A stretch of DNA of 64,000 nt from Bacillota bacterium. GTDB lineage: Bacteria; Bacillota; JADQBR01. Under the pieces are notes generated by a model. The model saw only the letters and a program-made list of their open reading frames with translations, was not told the DNA's origin and did not search any database. The stretch spans positions 1 through 64,000 of the forward strand of contig JADQBR010000002.1 in assembly GCA_016278515.1 (NCBI GenBank). The letters run 5' to 3'. Made by a program: the position numbers and the translations under genes. Below are positions 18,328 through 30,391 of this stretch, piece after piece (position 1 is the first letter of the stretch; each line of letters starts with the position of its first letter).

Positions 18328-19603
18328 AGGCGGAAGAATAATCGACCCAGCTAACAATTTAGATAAAATAGGAGATATCTTGATCGATCAGGGAAAAATA
18401 GCAGCAGTGGGAGATACGGTCGAACCTACTGAAAACATGCAGATTTTGGATGTCAAGGGTATGATAGTAACTCCGGGATTAATTGATATGCATGTTCATC
18501 TGCGGGAGCCGGGCCAAGAATACAAAGAAACAATTGAAAGTGGGGTAAAGGCGGCTATAGCAGGTGGATTTACTGCTGTTTGCCCGATGCCAAATACGCT
18601 TCCGGTTATGGGCACTCATTCTATAGTATCTTATGTAAAAAACAAGGGACATGCTCTCGGTCTGGCAAAAGTTTTCCCTATTGCAGCAATTACCAAGGAA
18701 TCACAGGGAAAGGAACTAGCAGAAATGGCAGACTTACTGGATGCAGGTGCAGTAGCATTCTCAGACGATGGTATGCCGGTCATGAACCCCGCTATAATGC
18801 GTCGGGCTTTCGAATATGCTAAACCGCTGGCAGTTCCATTAATAAGCCATTCCGAAGATAAGCATTTGGCTGAAGACGGTGTGATGCATGAGGGGCTAAT
18901 GTCCACAAAGCTGGGATTAAAAGGCATTCCGGCAGCTGCGGAAGAAGTTGCTGTTGCAAGAGATTTATTATTAGCAGAAACAACAGGCGGCAGGCTCCAC
19001 CTTGCTCACATTAGTACTGCCCGGTCAGTTGAAATGGTGCGCGAGGCTAAGAAGCGCGGTATTAATGTAACAGCAGAAGCTACACCGCATCATTTTACTC
19101 TTACAGATGCGGCTGTGGTTGACTACAATACTAATACGAAGGTAAATCCTCCTTTAAGAATAGCTAAAGACAGGGAAGCAGTAATAGAGGGCTTAAGAGA
19201 CGGAACAATAGACGCAATTGCGACAGATCATGCACCCCATGCCATCGAGGATAAAGACGTAGAATATGATTCGGCACCTTTTGGATTGATTGGTTTAGAG
19301 ACAGCATTACCGTTGGTTGTAAGCAAATTGATTGATAGCGGCAAGCTAAGCTGGGCGCAAGCTATTGCCGCATTGAGTACCAACCCAGCACGTATTCTTA
19401 ACCTAGCCGGTGGAACGCTATCAGTAAGTTCAGCTGCAGATATAACAGTCATTAATCCGGAACTGGTACAAATGGTGGATAGCAGTAAATTCGCTTCAAA
19501 GGCAAAGAATACTCCATTTGAAGGATGGACCCTAAAAGGATGGGCGGAATACACCATGGTAGATGGGATAGTTGTCTATCGGCGACAAAAAGAGGAGGAA
19601 TAA
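18311..19603 (+). CDS. pyrC: Dihydroorotase, class I
   Basis: 430 aa from the GTG at 18311, five bases after GGAGGTGG. A TTG start at 18296 would overlap that ribosome site and is less likely. Zinc ligands H61 and H63 lie in [10 protein letters not shown]; further metal residues sit in SEDK, LAHIST and ATDHAPH. Type I dihydroorotases of this length are the Gram-positive form and cyclise N-carbamoyl-aspartate. Confidence 0.94.
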   Translation: MTLLLKGGRIIDPANNLDKIGDILIDQGKIAAVGDTVEPTENMQILDVKGMIVTPGLIDMHVHLREPGQEYKETIESGVKAAIAGGFTAVCPMPNTLPVMGTHSIVSYVKNKGHALGLAKVFPIAAITKESQGKELAEMADLLDAGAVAFSDDGMPVMNPAIMRRAFEYAKPLAVPLISHSEDKHLAEDGVMHEGLMSTKLGLKGIPAAAEEVAVARDLLLAETTGGRLHLAHISTARSVEMVREAKKRGINVTAEATPHHFTLTDAAVVDYNTNTKVNPPLRIAKDREAVIEGLRDGTIDAIATDHAPHAIEDKDVEYDSAPFGLIGLETALPLVVSKLIDSGKLSWAQAIAALSTNPARILNLAGGTLSVSSAADITVINPELVQMVDSSKFASKAKNTPFEGWTLKGWAEYTMVDGIVVYRRQKEEE

Positions 19604-19604
19604 G

Positions 19605-20690
19605 GTGAAAGCATTATTAGTGCTAGAGGACGGAACGGTCTTTCAGGGTAAGGGGTTTGGAGCCCAGGGGAAAAAACATGGTGAGGTAGTATTTAATACC
19701 AGCATGACCGGTTACCAGGAAATATTAACCGATCCTTCATACTGTGGGCAAATTGTGACCATGACTTACCCTTTGATTGGAAATTACGGGTTAAATGATG
19801 AAGACTTTGAAGCTGTGAAACCCTATGGCAACGGATTTGTGGTTAGGGAAAGATGTAAAGTTCCCAGCAATTGGCGATCTCTAGAAACCCTTAATCATTT
19901 TCTGATTGAGAACCATATTCCCGGCATCGAGGATATCGATACCCGTGCTTTAACTAGGCGTTTACGCACTCATGGTACAATGCGGGGAGTAATTGCGACG
20001 GGTGACTGGGATGTTACCGAACTTAAACGTATCGCCGATGCTCCACCGGAAATGTCCGGCGATAGATTAATTCCTCATGTTACCACTGCTAAGCAGTATC
20101 AAGTCTCGGGCGATAAGTATCACGTGGTTTTGGTGGACTATGGCGTAAAACACAATATAATTAGGTGGTTGTCTAAGATTGGTTGTAGGGTAACCGTAGT
20201 CCCTGCTCATACTACTGCAGATGAAATATTGATGTTGAAACCGGACGGAGTGATGCTTTCAAACGGACCCGGAGATCCTAAAGACGTTCTTTACGGCGTA
20301 CGAACTACCCAAGCATTATTAGGTAAGATACCCATATTTGGGATTTGCTTAGGACATCAACTATTGGGAATGGCTGTTGGTGCTGGTACCTTTAAACTGC
20401 CCTTTGGACATCGTGGAGCAAATCATCCGGTAAAAGATCTTAAGACGGGCCGGGTTTATATTACATCCCAGAATCACGGCTATGCCATTGATCCGGATAC
20501 TGTTAAAGAAGATAAAGCGGAAATTACGCATTTAAATATTAATGATGGCACTGTTGAAGGCTTAAAAATAAAGGGATGCCCTGCTTTTAGCGTCCAGTAT
20601 CACCCGGAATCTTCACCAGGTCCTACGGATAATGAATATCTTTTCTATCAGTTTTTTGACCTGATTGAACAGCAAGGAGGGAAAGTATGA
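19605..20690 (+). CDS. carA: Carbamoyl-phosphate synthase, small (glutaminase) chain
   Basis: 361 aa from the GTG at 19605, after GAGGAGG; the frame extends upstream into pyrC without a better start. N-terminal CPSase_sm domain ([12 protein letters not shown]...[17 protein letters not shown]). The class I glutaminase domain has nucleophile C248 in GICLGHQ and H333/E335 in YHPES. Supplies ammonia to CarB. Its stop overlaps the carB start (ATGA). Confidence 0.95.
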   Translation: MKALLVLEDGTVFQGKGFGAQGKKHGEVVFNTSMTGYQEILTDPSYCGQIVTMTYPLIGNYGLNDEDFEAVKPYGNGFVVRERCKVPSNWRSLETLNHFLIENHIPGIEDIDTRALTRRLRTHGTMRGVIATGDWDVTELKRIADAPPEMSGDRLIPHVTTAKQYQVSGDKYHVVLVDYGVKHNIIRWLSKIGCRVTVVPAHTTADEILMLKPDGVMLSNGPGDPKDVLYGVRTTQALLGKIPIFGICLGHQLLGMAVGAGTFKLPFGHRGANHPVKDLKTGRVYITSQNHGYAIDPDTVKEDKAEITHLNINDGTVEGLKIKGCPAFSVQYHPESSPGPTDNEYLFYQFFDLIEQQGGKV

Positions 20691-23600
20691 GACTAAAAGG
20701 ACTGAAAAAGGTTCTGGTAATAGGTTCAGGCCCTATTATTATTGGCCAAGCGGCAGAGTTTGATTATGCAGGTACCCAGGCTTGTCGAGCACTAAAAGAT
20801 GAAGGCTTGGAAGTCGTTTTAGTAAACAGCAATCCCGCCACCATTATGACAGATCCCGACGTCGCCGATCGAGTATATATAGAACCACTGACAGCGGATT
20901 TTGTAGCCAAAATTATCCGTAAAGAGCGACCCCAAGGGGTATTGCCCACATTAGGCGGTCAGGTGGGCTTAAATATAGCCCTGGAATTAGCGCACAAGGG
21001 AGTGTTGGAAGAGGAAGGCGTTCAACTGTTGGGAACTCCGTTAGAAGCTATTGAAAAGGCCGAGGACCGAGAAAAATTCAAACAGATGATGGCAGATATA
21101 AATGAACCGGTCCCAGAAAGTATTATCGTATCAACTATTGACGATGCTCTGTCCTTCGCTCGTGGCCTTGGTTATCCGGTGATCGTACGACCTGCCTATA
21201 CTCTGGGTGGAACCGGTGGCGGTGTGGCTCATGATGAAGAACAGTTAAAACAGATTGCCGCTAGAGGGCTTAAACACAGCTTAATTAAACAAATTCTGGT
21301 GGAATTTTCGGTTGCCGGTTGGAAAGAAGTGGAGTACGAGGTAGTCCGGGATGGCAACGATACCTGTATTACCGTTTGTAATATGGAAAATATTGACCCG
21401 GTCGGTATTCATACCGGTGATAGTATAGTTGTGGCCCCTTCCCAAACCTTATCCGATAAAGAATACCAATTACTTCGCAGGGCTTCGGTCAAAATAATTA
21501 GGGCCTTGGGTATTGAAGGTGGCTGTAATATACAGTTTGCTTTGGACCCTAGCAGCTTTCAATATTATGTTATTGAGGTCAACCCCCGGGTCAGCCGATC
21601 AAGTGCATTGGCCTCTAAGGCTACGGGTTATCCCATTGCAAAGGTTGCAGCTAAGATAGCCATTGGTCTCTCTTTGGATGAAATAAAAAATGCTGTAACC
21701 CAAAAAACTTATGCGTGTTTTGAACCTGCTTTAGACTACGTTGTATTAAAGATACCCAGATTTCCGTTTGATAAGTTTGTATTTGCCGACCGGGTGTTAA
21801 ATACACAAATGAAGGCAACAGGCGAGGTAATGGCCATAGATAGAACCTTCGAAGGAGCCTTATTAAAGGCGATTCGTTCCCTGGAAATAGATATGAATGG
21901 CTTCTGGAATGAGAAACTGATGGCAATTAATGATGACGATTTAACGAAAGCGTTAGGTAATCCTGATGATGAACGAATTTTTGTTGTAGCCGAAGCATTG
22001 CGAAGGGGCTTTCCGCTTGAGCTTGTCAATAATATTACTGGTATAGATATATTCTTTCTTGAAAAAATCAGGGTAATAACTGAGTATCTTAATAAAATTA
22101 ATAATATGGTTCTTTACCAGCTAACTAAGGAAGAACTATTAACAGCGAAAAAGTTAGGTCTGGGGGATAGAGAATTAGGGCGGCTGACAAAAACTGACGA
22201 AGCCAGTGTTAGACAAGTACGACAGGACATGGGCATTACACCTGTCTACAAAATGGTGGATACTTGCGCTGCAGAATTTGAAGCTGAAACGCCCTACTTT
22301 TATTCCAGTTACGAAACGGAAGATGAAGCGCGCCCGGAAGAACGGAAAAAGATAGTAGTCCTTGGGTCAGGACCTATCCGTATTGGTCAGGGAATCGAAT
22401 TTGATTACTGTTCGGTGCATTCCATTTGGGCTTTGAAGGATGCCGGCATACAATCAATTATTATAAACAATAACCCAGAAACGGTTAGTACTGATTTTGA
22501 TACATCCGACAGGCTGTATTTTGAACCGCTGGTAACAGAGGAAGTATTAAATATACTGGATCATGAACAGCCGGACGGAGTGATAGTCCAATTCGGAGGA
22601 CAGACGGCAATAAATTTGGCCGAGCCGTTGGCTAGAGCCGGCTGGCCTATTTTGGGCACGTCAGTAAAGGATATTGATAAGGCCGAGGATAGGGATAAGT
22701 TTGAACAACTTCTTAATCAGTTAAATATCCCACGGCCTGAAGGCAAAACAGTCACTACTGTTACTAAGGCACAAAAGGTTGCGGAACAATTAGGTTTCCC
22801 TGTCTTGGTTCGACCTTCTTATGTTTTGGGTGGACGCGCCATGGAGATTGTTTACTGCCAGGAAGAACTGCTCCAATATATGACTACTGCAGTAGAGGTT
22901 TCTCCCCACCATCCGGTCTTGATAGACCAGTACTTACAAGGTACTGAAATGGAAGTAGATGCTGTTTCTGACGGTGAAGATGTATTAATTCCGGGTATTA
23001 TGGAACATGTGGAGCGGGCCGGGGTGCATTCGGGAGATAGTATTGCGGTCTATCCCGCCCATCGTATAACAGAAAGAATTCGGGAACAGATTAAAGATTA
23101 TACTACAAGACTTGCTAAGGCACTAAATGTGAAAGGTCTCTTAAATATTCAATATGTGGTGTTTAATGATCAGGTTTACGTTATAGAAGTTAACCCACGC
23201 TCCAGCCGCACAGTTCCTTATATTAGTAAAATAACCGGGGTGCCCATTGTCAAGCTGGCAACCGAAATAATATTAGGTCAGCAGTTGGTAGATCTGGGTT
23301 ATGGCACAGGATTATTGGATCCACCGAAACATGTAGCAGTTAAAGTGCCCGTTTTTTCCTTTGCAAAACTGCTGAAAGTGGATACTTCCTTGGGCCCGGA
23401 GATGAAGTCAACCGGCGAAGTAATGGGGATAGATTATAATTTTGCGCGCGCTCTGTACAAAGGGCTAGTAGCGGCAGGTTGCGAAATTCCTCACCAGGGT
23501 ACTATTTTAGCAACAATTGCGGATAAGGACAAAACAGAGGCATTGCCAATGTTTAAAGAATTTACTGATCTGGGATATAAATTGGTAGCAACAGAAGGTA

Positions 23601-23914
23601 CTGCTAATTACCTCAAAAAGCAGCAGGGATTGTCTGTAGAGAGAGTTAATAAAATAGGTGAAGGCTCTCCCAATATTGTCGATCTGGTAAGGGAAGGTAA
23701 AATACATTTTGTAGTCAACACTTTAACTAAAGGCAAAATTCCCGAAAGGCATGGCTTTAAAATTCGCCGCGCCGCCGTTGAACACGGGATTCCCTGCCTT
23801 ACGTCCTTAGATACTGTTAAAGTACTACTTCATGTACTTCAAGCTTTTAAGCGCGGTGAACAGTTGGAACTGAAAGCTATGCAGGATTATGTCCCTTTCA
23901 AGGGGGAAGCATGA
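20687..23914 (+). CDS. carB: Carbamoyl-phosphate synthase, large chain
   Basis: 1075 aa, full length. Two homologous ATP-grasp halves: the first begins [20 protein letters not shown], the second [20 protein letters not shown] at about residue 560. Each has a VNPRxSRSSA/[10 protein letters not shown] metal-binding stretch. The C-terminal MGS-like domain (~940-1075) is the allosteric region. Makes carbamoyl phosphate for both pyrimidine and arginine synthesis. Starts in a 4-nt overlap with carA and ends in one with pyrK. Confidence 0.97.
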   Translation: MRLKGLKKVLVIGSGPIIIGQAAEFDYAGTQACRALKDEGLEVVLVNSNPATIMTDPDVADRVYIEPLTADFVAKIIRKERPQGVLPTLGGQVGLNIALELAHKGVLEEEGVQLLGTPLEAIEKAEDREKFKQMMADINEPVPESIIVSTIDDALSFARGLGYPVIVRPAYTLGGTGGGVAHDEEQLKQIAARGLKHSLIKQILVEFSVAGWKEVEYEVVRDGNDTCITVCNMENIDPVGIHTGDSIVVAPSQTLSDKEYQLLRRASVKIIRALGIEGGCNIQFALDPSSFQYYVIEVNPRVSRSSALASKATGYPIAKVAAKIAIGLSLDEIKNAVTQKTYACFEPALDYVVLKIPRFPFDKFVFADRVLNTQMKATGEVMAIDRTFEGALLKAIRSLEIDMNGFWNEKLMAINDDDLTKALGNPDDERIFVVAEALRRGFPLELVNNITGIDIFFLEKIRVITEYLNKINNMVLYQLTKEELLTAKKLGLGDRELGRLTKTDEASVRQVRQDMGITPVYKMVDTCAAEFEAETPYFYSSYETEDEARPEERKKIVVLGSGPIRIGQGIEFDYCSVHSIWALKDAGIQSIIINNNPETVSTDFDTSDRLYFEPLVTEEVLNILDHEQPDGVIVQFGGQTAINLAEPLARAGWPILGTSVKDIDKAEDRDKFEQLLNQLNIPRPEGKTVTTVTKAQKVAEQLGFPVLVRPSYVLGGRAMEIVYCQEELLQYMTTAVEVSPHHPVLIDQYLQGTEMEVDAVSDGEDVLIPGIMEHVERAGVHSGDSIAVYPAHRITERIREQIKDYTTRLAKALNVKGLLNIQYVVFNDQVYVIEVNPRSSRTVPYISKITGVPIVKLATEIILGQQLVDLGYGTGLLDPPKHVAVKVPVFSFAKLLKVDTSLGPEMKSTGEVMGIDYNFARALYKGLVAAGCEIPHQGTILATIADKDKTEALPMFKEFTDLGYKLVATEGTANYLKKQQGLSVERVNKIGEGSPNIVDLVREGKIHFVVNTLTKGKIPERHGFKIRRAAVEHGIPCLTSLDTVKVLLHVLQAFKRGEQLELKAMQDYVPFKGEA

Positions 23915-24696
23915 TGCAGCGTACATTTGCGAAGGTACTGAATATTGAACAGTTAACGAGCCATTATTTTTTAATAACATTAATGGCTCCTCAACTGGCT
24001 AGGACTGTACAGCCCGGGCAGTTTTTGCATGTTAGAACGGGAGAACAACTGGACCCCTTGTTAAGACGCCCTTTTAGTATTCATGACTGGCATTCCGGAG
24101 AAGGGACAATGCAATTGTTATTTCAAGTTAAGGGTAAGGGAACACAGCTCTTATCCAGAAAACAAAAAGGCGAACAATTAGATGTCTTGGGCCCATTGGG
24201 AAATGGTTTTGCCATTACAAAGAAAAAAGGGAAAGCTCTTTTAATTGGCGGTGGCATAGGGGAGGCACCTCTCTGGGGCTTGGCTAGGACTCTTAAGGAA
24301 GCCCATTGGGAGGTAACAATTGTACTTGGTGCTGCTAAACAGACTCTGTTGGCAAGGCACAATGACTTTTCTCAGTGGGGTGAGACTTATATTGCTACTG
24401 AAGATGGTTCTGTCGGTTTTAAAGGTCGGGTGACCAATCTTTTACCGTTAGTTGCAGCAGAACATTTAGATCAGGTTTATGCTTGTGGACCGAAACCTCT
24501 ACTGGCCGCTCTTTACACTTGGACTAACAGCAATAACCTGCCTTTGCAGGTATCTTTGGATGAAGTAATGGCGTGCGGCATGGGTGTTTGTTTAGGTTGT
24601 GTCCAACCCGTTGGCCGTAAAGAAGCACCGGTGCTTGCTAAGGTATGTACGGATGGGCCGGTTTTTTCCGCAGAGGAGGTTGTCTGGGATGATTAA
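23911..24696 (+). CDS. pyrK: Dihydroorotate dehydrogenase electron transfer subunit
   Basis: 261 aa. FAD-binding RRPFSI motif (residues 51-56) and NAD-binding [13 protein letters not shown]. The [2Fe-2S] ligands C222, C227, C230 and C246 are all present (CGMGVCLGC...VC). It couples the PyrD type 1B subunit to NAD+. Two adjacent ATGs exist at 23911 and 23914; the first overlaps the carB stop. Overlaps pyrD by 8 nt. Confidence 0.94.
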   Translation: MMQRTFAKVLNIEQLTSHYFLITLMAPQLARTVQPGQFLHVRTGEQLDPLLRRPFSIHDWHSGEGTMQLLFQVKGKGTQLLSRKQKGEQLDVLGPLGNGFAITKKKGKALLIGGGIGEAPLWGLARTLKEAHWEVTIVLGAAKQTLLARHNDFSQWGETYIATEDGSVGFKGRVTNLLPLVAAEHLDQVYACGPKPLLAALYTWTNSNNLPLQVSLDEVMACGMGVCLGCVQPVGRKEAPVLAKVCTDGPVFSAEEVVWDD

Positions 24697-25606
24697 CCCT
24701 GATTTGACCGTTAAGATAAGCAGCCTGACCTTAAAGAACCCAGTTATGACTGCTTCGGGTACATTCGGTTTTGGCCTAGAGTTTGCAAATCTTCTAGATT
24801 TGAGTTCCCTTGGCGCAGTGGTGGTAAAAGGAATTACTTTAACTCCCCGCCAGGGAAATCCGGGGCCGAGGATAGTGGAAACTGCTGCCGGTGTGCTAAA
24901 TGCCATTGGCTTGGAAAATCCGGGAGTGGAAGCTTTTATCAGCGATATCTTACCTGAATTACTTCCTCATGCGGTTCCGATAATCGTCAATATTTCGGGA
25001 AATACACTGGATGAGTATGGGATACTGGCAGCTAGACTGAATGAAACTGGCGTCAGTGCACTAGAAGTAAATATATCCTGCCCCAATGTCAAAGAAGGAG
25101 GTCTGGTTTTTGGGACTGTTCCTGAACAGGCTGCCCAGGTCGTTGCGGCTGTACGCGCCAATACTAGGCTGCCGGTTATAGTTAAGTTATCCCCTAATGT
25201 AACGGATATAGTCAGCATTTCAAAAAGTGTGGAGGCGGCCGGAGCGGATGCAGTGTCGCTTATAAATACCCTGCTGGGTATGGCAATAGATACGACTAAA
25301 ATGAAACCTGTTTTAGGAAACGTGTTTGGCGGGCTCTCAGGGCCCGCCGTAAAGCCTGTTGCCTTGAGAATGGTTTGGCAGGTATCCCAGGCAGTAAGTA
25401 TTCCTGTTATTGGGATGGGTGGAATATTGTCCACTGAAGACGCCTTAGAGTTTATAATGGCCGGAGCCAGTGCCATAGCCGTGGGGACAGGCAACTTTGT
25501 CAACCCCCAGGCGACGGTAGAAATAATCAGTGGCATAAATAGCTATTGCAGTGAACATGAAGTAAATTTAAAAGATTTAGTCGGTATGGCATGGGAGGCG
25601 AATTAG
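24689..25606 (+). CDS. pyrD: Dihydroorotate dehydrogenase, type 1B catalytic subunit
   Basis: 305 aa from the ATG at 24689, after CAGAGGAGG; the open frame reaches back to 24599 but that part lies inside pyrK. FMN-barrel motifs: [26 protein letters not shown], and the catalytic cysteine C131 in [11 protein letters not shown], which marks the 1B class (1A also has Cys, class 2 has Ser). Works with PyrK as a heterotetramer using NAD+. Confidence 0.95.
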   Translation: MINPDLTVKISSLTLKNPVMTASGTFGFGLEFANLLDLSSLGAVVVKGITLTPRQGNPGPRIVETAAGVLNAIGLENPGVEAFISDILPELLPHAVPIIVNISGNTLDEYGILAARLNETGVSALEVNISCPNVKEGGLVFGTVPEQAAQVVAAVRANTRLPVIVKLSPNVTDIVSISKSVEAAGADAVSLINTLLGMAIDTTKMKPVLGNVFGGLSGPAVKPVALRMVWQVSQAVSIPVIGMGGILSTEDALEFIMAGASAIAVGTGNFVNPQATVEIISGINSYCSEHEVNLKDLVGMAWEAN

Positions 25607-25607
25607 T

Positions 25608-26327
25608 GTGCAGGATAAAGGTTTGATTGTCGCTTTGGACACTGACAATTTGGAACGGGTGAAAGTATTAGTAGCTCAATTAAAAAATAAGGTGGATTAT
25701 TTTAAAGTTGGCTTAGAGCTATACACAACTTTTGGGCCTCAAGTTATTGAATGGTTAAAAAGTCAAGGCTGTAGTATCTTTGCGGATTTAAAATATCATG
25801 ATATACCCAATACTGTTAGTCATGCGGCCCTTGCATTGGCCAGACAGGGAGTGGACATCTTTGATCTTCATTTGTCCGGAGGACCTAGCATGGTTGAGAC
25901 CACTGTCAACCAAGTAAGACAGTTTACTAAAGAACAGGGAATTAAGACGCCTAAGATCTTGGGCATCACTGTCCTCACAAGCACTTCCGAGCAGGAATAT
26001 TCCAAGCAGGGATATAGCGAAGCCCTCAACGACAGAGTTATAAGTCTGGCGAAAATGGGTCAAGCATGCGGACTAGATGGTGTGGTTGCATCACCTAAAG
26101 AAGCATCGATGATTAGAAAGGCGTGCGGACCGGATTTCTTAATAGTGACGCCCGGCATTCGCCCGAAATGGGCAGTCAGCGATGACCAACGACGTATTAC
26201 CACACCCAGTCAGGCACTGAACTTGGGTGCGAATTATTTAGTTGTAGGGAGGCCAATCACCAAGGCCGAACATCCTGCAAGCGCAGCGGACAAAATTTTA
26301 ATGGAGATGGAGGGGCTAAACAATTGA
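25608..26327 (+). CDS. pyrF: Orotidine 5'-phosphate decarboxylase
   Basis: 239 aa. GTG start shortly after GGGAGGCG. Active-site DLKYHDIPNTV (Lys and Asp of the catalytic tetrad), TPGIRP and VVGRPIT phosphate-gripper motifs. Performs the last step to UMP. The stop overlaps the pyrE start codon region by 4 nt. Confidence 0.95.
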   Translation: MQDKGLIVALDTDNLERVKVLVAQLKNKVDYFKVGLELYTTFGPQVIEWLKSQGCSIFADLKYHDIPNTVSHAALALARQGVDIFDLHLSGGPSMVETTVNQVRQFTKEQGIKTPKILGITVLTSTSEQEYSKQGYSEALNDRVISLAKMGQACGLDGVVASPKEASMIRKACGPDFLIVTPGIRPKWAVSDDQRRITTPSQALNLGANYLVVGRPITKAEHPASAADKILMEMEGLNN

Positions 26328-26890
26328 AAGAAACACTGGAAATATTCAGAGAAAGCCAAGCTTTGCTGGAAGGACATTTCGTTTTAACCTCAGGAAAACA
26401 TTCGGATAAATATATCCAATGTGCTAAGGTTTTACAGTATCCGTGGCATGCGGAGGAATTAGCTGGGCGATTGATAGATAAAATTAAAGAAGAGGTCTCC
26501 CTGGTAATCGGTCCTGCTATGGGAGGGGTGGTTCTGGCCCAAGAAGTTGCCAGACGCCTGAAGGTTCCCGCAATCTTCAGTGAAAGAGAACAGAGTAAAA
26601 TGGCCATCAGAAGAGGCTTTGAAATTAGACCAGGTGCGAAGGTGTTGGTGGTGGAGGATGTTATAACCACAGGCGGCTCAGTGCAGGAAGTGGTGGAACT
26701 TGTAAAAAGAGAGGGAGGTGTCCCCGTAGCAGTGGCAGTTCTTGTTAATAGAAGCGGCGGTAGGGCAGAATTTACTGTACCTCTATATGAACTTTTAACC
26801 ATTGATGCTCAGATTTTTGCCCCTGAAGAATGTCCTCTTTGCCGACAAGGGGACAAAGCGGTAAAACCGGGAAGCAGAAATTTGGCCTAA
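26324..26890 (+). CDS. pyrE: Orotate phosphoribosyltransferase
   Basis: 188 aa. TTG start inside the pyrF end. N-terminal FVLTSGKHSDKYIQCAK is the orotate-binding part; the PRPP loop is VLVVEDVITTGGS. The C-terminus carries ECPLCRQG, a small Cys pair common in clostridial forms. Last pyrimidine gene; no terminator follows, so the next gene may be co-transcribed. Confidence 0.94.
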   Translation: MKETLEIFRESQALLEGHFVLTSGKHSDKYIQCAKVLQYPWHAEELAGRLIDKIKEEVSLVIGPAMGGVVLAQEVARRLKVPAIFSEREQSKMAIRRGFEIRPGAKVLVVEDVITTGGSVQEVVELVKREGGVPVAVAVLVNRSGGRAEFTVPLYELLTIDAQIFAPEECPLCRQGDKAVKPGSRNLA

Positions 26891-26941
26891 ATAGTTGTCG
26901 TAAGTTATTAGTTTTGTATAGAATGTTATTAGGTGATAAAA

Positions 26942-28423
26942 ATGCTCAAAAAGGTAATCTTATGTGTGATTGATTCTTTTCATCCGCAAGTATTAGCTGA
27001 ATGTTTTAGCCGGGGCTGGGTACCGGCTTTGCAATTTTTGCGCGATGAAGGTTATTACCATAATGATTGTGTATCGGTCTTTCCAACCATGACTCCAACG
27101 GCCGCGGCTGCGATTAGCACAGGCCGCCACTCCGATATGCACCGAGTTCCCGGGTTTATTTGGTATGATGAAGCCAACAAAAGAATAGTTAATTATGGTG
27201 CCACTCCCATGGCAATTTATCGAGTTGGCGTACGTACTGTTTTGGAAGAACTAATCTACAACTTAAATCTAAAACATTTAAATTCCAAGACACCGACAGT
27301 GTTTGAGACATTGTCCAAGCACGGTATTAGCACGGGTTGTATTAACTTTTTCATTTATAGAGGCACCAAGGAATACCGAACAAAAATACCTATAACTATG
27401 CAGCTGCTTTCTAAATTTAATTGGCAGTATCAGACTATCTATGGTCCGGACCAGTTGGTGCTGGGAAAGGTAGTGTGCCCGGACTGGTTGGATCCGGCGG
27501 GAGCACCGGCCGCTCCATGGAACAAATATGGTATTAATGATTTATTCACCGGCTATGTGTTAAAAGAAATGGTACGCCAAAATAAACTACCGCAGTTTAC
27601 CTTGGCATATTTTCCGGATACTGATGCAATGGCGCATGATCACGGGCCTTTAGATACTCATAAAAGTATACGCAGGGTAGATAAACAAATAGCGGCCATA
27701 TTGGATTTATATGAAAACTGGCACAAAGCCTTAGATGAATTGGCGTTTATTATTGTCGGTGACCATTCTCAAACTTTGATTGGCCGAAATCGCAACCACT
27801 TAATAAATTTACAATCGATGTTAAGCAAGTTTAAGCAGCTGCGTTTAGGTTCTGTTCTAACTGATGAGGAATTAGTTATTAGTCCTAACGAACGAATGGC
27901 TATCTTAAATTTTCCTGAGGATAAGATTAAAGATGATGTGGTTAAGAGATTAGTCAAGGATTATAGAATAACTCAAATAATTTGGAAAGAGGCTGATGAG
28001 TATCGGGTATTGAAAGGCGGTACCGGGCAGAAGCTTAGTTTTCGACCGGGCGGTTCATACTGGGATCGTTCTGGAATGAATTGGACCTGGTCTGGAGACT
28101 TAGGTATTTTGGATTATCGTACTCAAGGCAGACAGTTAATTGACAGGGATTATCCCGATGCATTCTATCGGATAAAGACGGCGATGGATGGCAGTCCAAG
28201 GGGTGTGTTACTATCCGCTTTGCCCGGGTATGAATTTCGGGGTGAACATGCCCCATTGCACCCCGGTGGCGGCAGTCACGGTTCATTACATAAGAAAGAT
28301 TCTGTCGTGCCGTTGATTATAGCTGGCTTAGAGAAGGATATTCCTAACCCACGGATTACTTCCTTTGTCCCCTACATTTTGGCATATCTGACTTGCCAAG
28401 TCCAAAGGCAACACATATTTTAG
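26942..28423 (+). CDS. Alkaline-phosphatase-superfamily phosphodiesterase/nucleotide pyrophosphatase
   Basis: 493 aa. ATG at 26942 chosen because the GTG at 26933 lies in the AGGTGAT ribosome site. Type I phosphodiesterase pattern: metal Asp in KKVILCVIDSFHP (D11), the nucleophile region SVFPTMTPTAAAAISTG, YFPDTDAMAHDHGP, IVGDHSQ, and a C-terminal GGSHGSLHKKDSVVPLIIAG with metal His residues. No signal peptide, so probably cytoplasmic. Substrate unknown. It starts 51 nt after pyrE and a terminator follows. Confidence 0.75.
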   Translation: MLKKVILCVIDSFHPQVLAECFSRGWVPALQFLRDEGYYHNDCVSVFPTMTPTAAAAISTGRHSDMHRVPGFIWYDEANKRIVNYGATPMAIYRVGVRTVLEELIYNLNLKHLNSKTPTVFETLSKHGISTGCINFFIYRGTKEYRTKIPITMQLLSKFNWQYQTIYGPDQLVLGKVVCPDWLDPAGAPAAPWNKYGINDLFTGYVLKEMVRQNKLPQFTLAYFPDTDAMAHDHGPLDTHKSIRRVDKQIAAILDLYENWHKALDELAFIIVGDHSQTLIGRNRNHLINLQSMLSKFKQLRLGSVLTDEELVISPNERMAILNFPEDKIKDDVVKRLVKDYRITQIIWKEADEYRVLKGGTGQKLSFRPGGSYWDRSGMNWTWSGDLGILDYRTQGRQLIDRDYPDAFYRIKTAMDGSPRGVLLSALPGYEFRGEHAPLHPGGGSHGSLHKKDSVVPLIIAGLEKDIPNPRITSFVPYILAYLTCQVQRQHIF

Positions 28424-28426
28424 GTT

Positions 28427-28464
28427 AGAAGAACCAACCTCAGGCGTTAAGGTTGGTTCTTTTC
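28427..28464. terminator. Bidirectional terminator between convergent genes
   Basis: Arms AAGAACCAACC and GGTTGGTTCTT, T-rich on both sides. It serves the phosphodiesterase gene (plus) and rqcH (minus), whose stop lies in the right arm. Confidence 0.8.
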
Positions 28465-30207
28465 AAGCTTGTTAACTATTAATTCATCGGGTGTTACAAA
28501 AAGAGTTTTTTGGTGGTCATAGATGACCATCCCCGGCTTAGCGCCTTTCGGTTTACGGACATGTTTTACTAATGTGTAATCTACTGGCACATTAGCGGAG
28601 GCTCTAGCTTTGCTGTAGAATGCTGCTAATAGTGCGGCTTCCTCTAAAGTAGTGCGGGGAACCTCTGCTGCAGAAATCACCACATGAGATCCGGGAATGT
28701 CTTTGGCATGAAGCCAGGTATAGTCTCGCTTAGCAAGTTTGAGGGTGACAATATCATTCTGGCGATTGTTTTTACCAACTGAAATAGTAATTCCGTCACT
28801 GGATTTAAGCTGCCGTGGTTGCGACCACTGTGGCTGTTTTTTTTCATTCTTTTTAACTGGTTTCTTTTTAATTATGTCTGCTGCTATCAGTTCCTGTTTG
28901 ATTTCTTCCAAGTCTAATAAGGATTCGCTGTTTAGTACGGCTTGTTGAATACTTTCAAGATACCTTAACTGATCTTCAGCTTCTTTTAAATGTTTCTTCG
29001 CTACTTCCCCACCTTTTTTTGCCTTTTGGTATCGTTTAAAATAACGTTGAGCATTAGCAGCTGGTGTTAATTGTGGTTTTAATGGAATTGTTACAGGTTC
29101 TGCGGTATAAAAGTTTTCAGCAGTCAGTTCCTTTTGACCCGGTTTAGTGCGGTAAATATTTGAGGTAATTATCTCTCCCATAATTCTAAACTGTTGAGCA
29201 TCCATTGCATCCTGAAGCTTTTTCTGATTTATGGCAACTTTTTTGGTTAGACGGTTAATTTCGCTGTTCAGTTTACTGTTCAATGAGTGCTGCATTTCGT
29301 TAATCAGCTTTTGGTCTCTTTTTTCACTGAAGAAGGTGTCCAATGCTTCGTTTATGGTTGGGAAGTACATTTTTTGTTCATTATCTGTTTCCGGCGATAA
29401 GTCAAAAGGGCTATACTTTTTAAATGTACCTGATACCGTTACCAAAGTAGGAGTGTATGCAGATTCTTTCAGCTCTTTAAGCATAGCATTTAGGGCCTGC
29501 CACATAATACTGAAATCGTATTGACCGCATTTTTCTATGGTCAAATCTGCCCTAAGATCTGCTCGAGAAAGTATCTCTTTGCAGCTTTGGGGGCTAAAAC
29601 CGGAAAGAGCAGTAAGGAGGCCTTTGCTGACCTTTATTTCTAAAGGTTGATTTAATAATAGTTCAATGAATGTATCTTCCGACAAGTTGAAGGGATTCGT
29701 TTTAAGCTGCTCAGGCGGCGGCATGTAGGGTAACCCGGGCAGTATCTGACGGTATTCATTCATTGCCGCGTTGAACCGCTTCAAAGCATCCAATATTTTA
29801 TCCTGTTCGGTTAAAAGCACCACGTTGCTGTGCTTACCCATTAGTTCACATCTTAGTATTTTTTTAACAGGCTCACCAAGTTCATCATAGGTCTCAATTT
29901 CTATCGATATCATTCTTTCCAACTGCTGTTGGTAAAATCCTGAGATACGGCCGCCCTCTAGATGTTTGCGTAACGCCATGCAAAAGGTTGGGGGTTGTTT
30001 GGGGTTAGTAAAAGTACTGTCAGTAATATTAATCCTTGCTGAATCCGATGCAGTGGATATTAAGAGTCGGTAATTCTTTCGGTTATTACGAATATTTAAA
30101 AGCAGCAGTTCTCTTTCGGGTTGATATATCCGATCAATCCTTGCTCCCATCAGTTCCTTATTTAATTCACTAGTCAATGCAAAAAGCAACAATCCGTCAA
30201 AAGCCAT
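28447..30207 (-). CDS. rqcH: Rqc2 homologue RqcH (NFACT protein; formerly FbpA)
   Basis: 586 aa. The N-terminal NFACT-N domain begins MAFDGLLLFALTSELN and contains GARIDRIYQP and LLISTASDSARI. A helix-hairpin-helix part, a coiled coil (~residues 300-430) and the NFACT-R domain with WLHAKDIPGSHVVI near the C-terminus follow. RqcH binds obstructed 50S subunits and recruits tRNA-Ala to add alanine tails. Start ATG after AGAGGGGAAT on the minus strand. Divergent from the Ca-ATPase; the ~184-bp gap should hold both promoters. Confidence 0.93.
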   Translation of the reverse strand: MAFDGLLLFALTSELNKELMGARIDRIYQPERELLLLNIRNNRKNYRLLISTASDSARINITDSTFTNPKQPPTFCMALRKHLEGGRISGFYQQQLERMISIEIETYDELGEPVKKILRCELMGKHSNVVLLTEQDKILDALKRFNAAMNEYRQILPGLPYMPPPEQLKTNPFNLSEDTFIELLLNQPLEIKVSKGLLTALSGFSPQSCKEILSRADLRADLTIEKCGQYDFSIMWQALNAMLKELKESAYTPTLVTVSGTFKKYSPFDLSPETDNEQKMYFPTINEALDTFFSEKRDQKLINEMQHSLNSKLNSEINRLTKKVAINQKKLQDAMDAQQFRIMGEIITSNIYRTKPGQKELTAENFYTAEPVTIPLKPQLTPAANAQRYFKRYQKAKKGGEVAKKHLKEAEDQLRYLESIQQAVLNSESLLDLEEIKQELIAADIIKKKPVKKNEKKQPQWSQPRQLKSSDGITISVGKNNRQNDIVTLKLAKRDYTWLHAKDIPGSHVVISAAEVPRTTLEEAALLAAFYSKARASANVPVDYTLVKHVRKPKGAKPGMVIYDHQKTLFVTPDELIVNKLEKNQP

Positions 30208-30391
30208 ATCTATTCCCCTCTAAATAGTTATTACGTGATTATACGTTAATTTTCAATAACTTTAACCAAGACCTTCTAAGTATATCGGTTTTTTATCCCT
30301 CTGGCAATTTCTTATCTTTGTCATGATTTTGCCAAGCTATGAATATCAATGTTTAAAGAAGTATCTAGTATTATAAATGGAGGGAAAATAG

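Noticed and set aside
24967-25536. 189-aa minus-strand frame inside pyrD
   Set aside because: Antisense shadow of pyrD with low-complexity composition.
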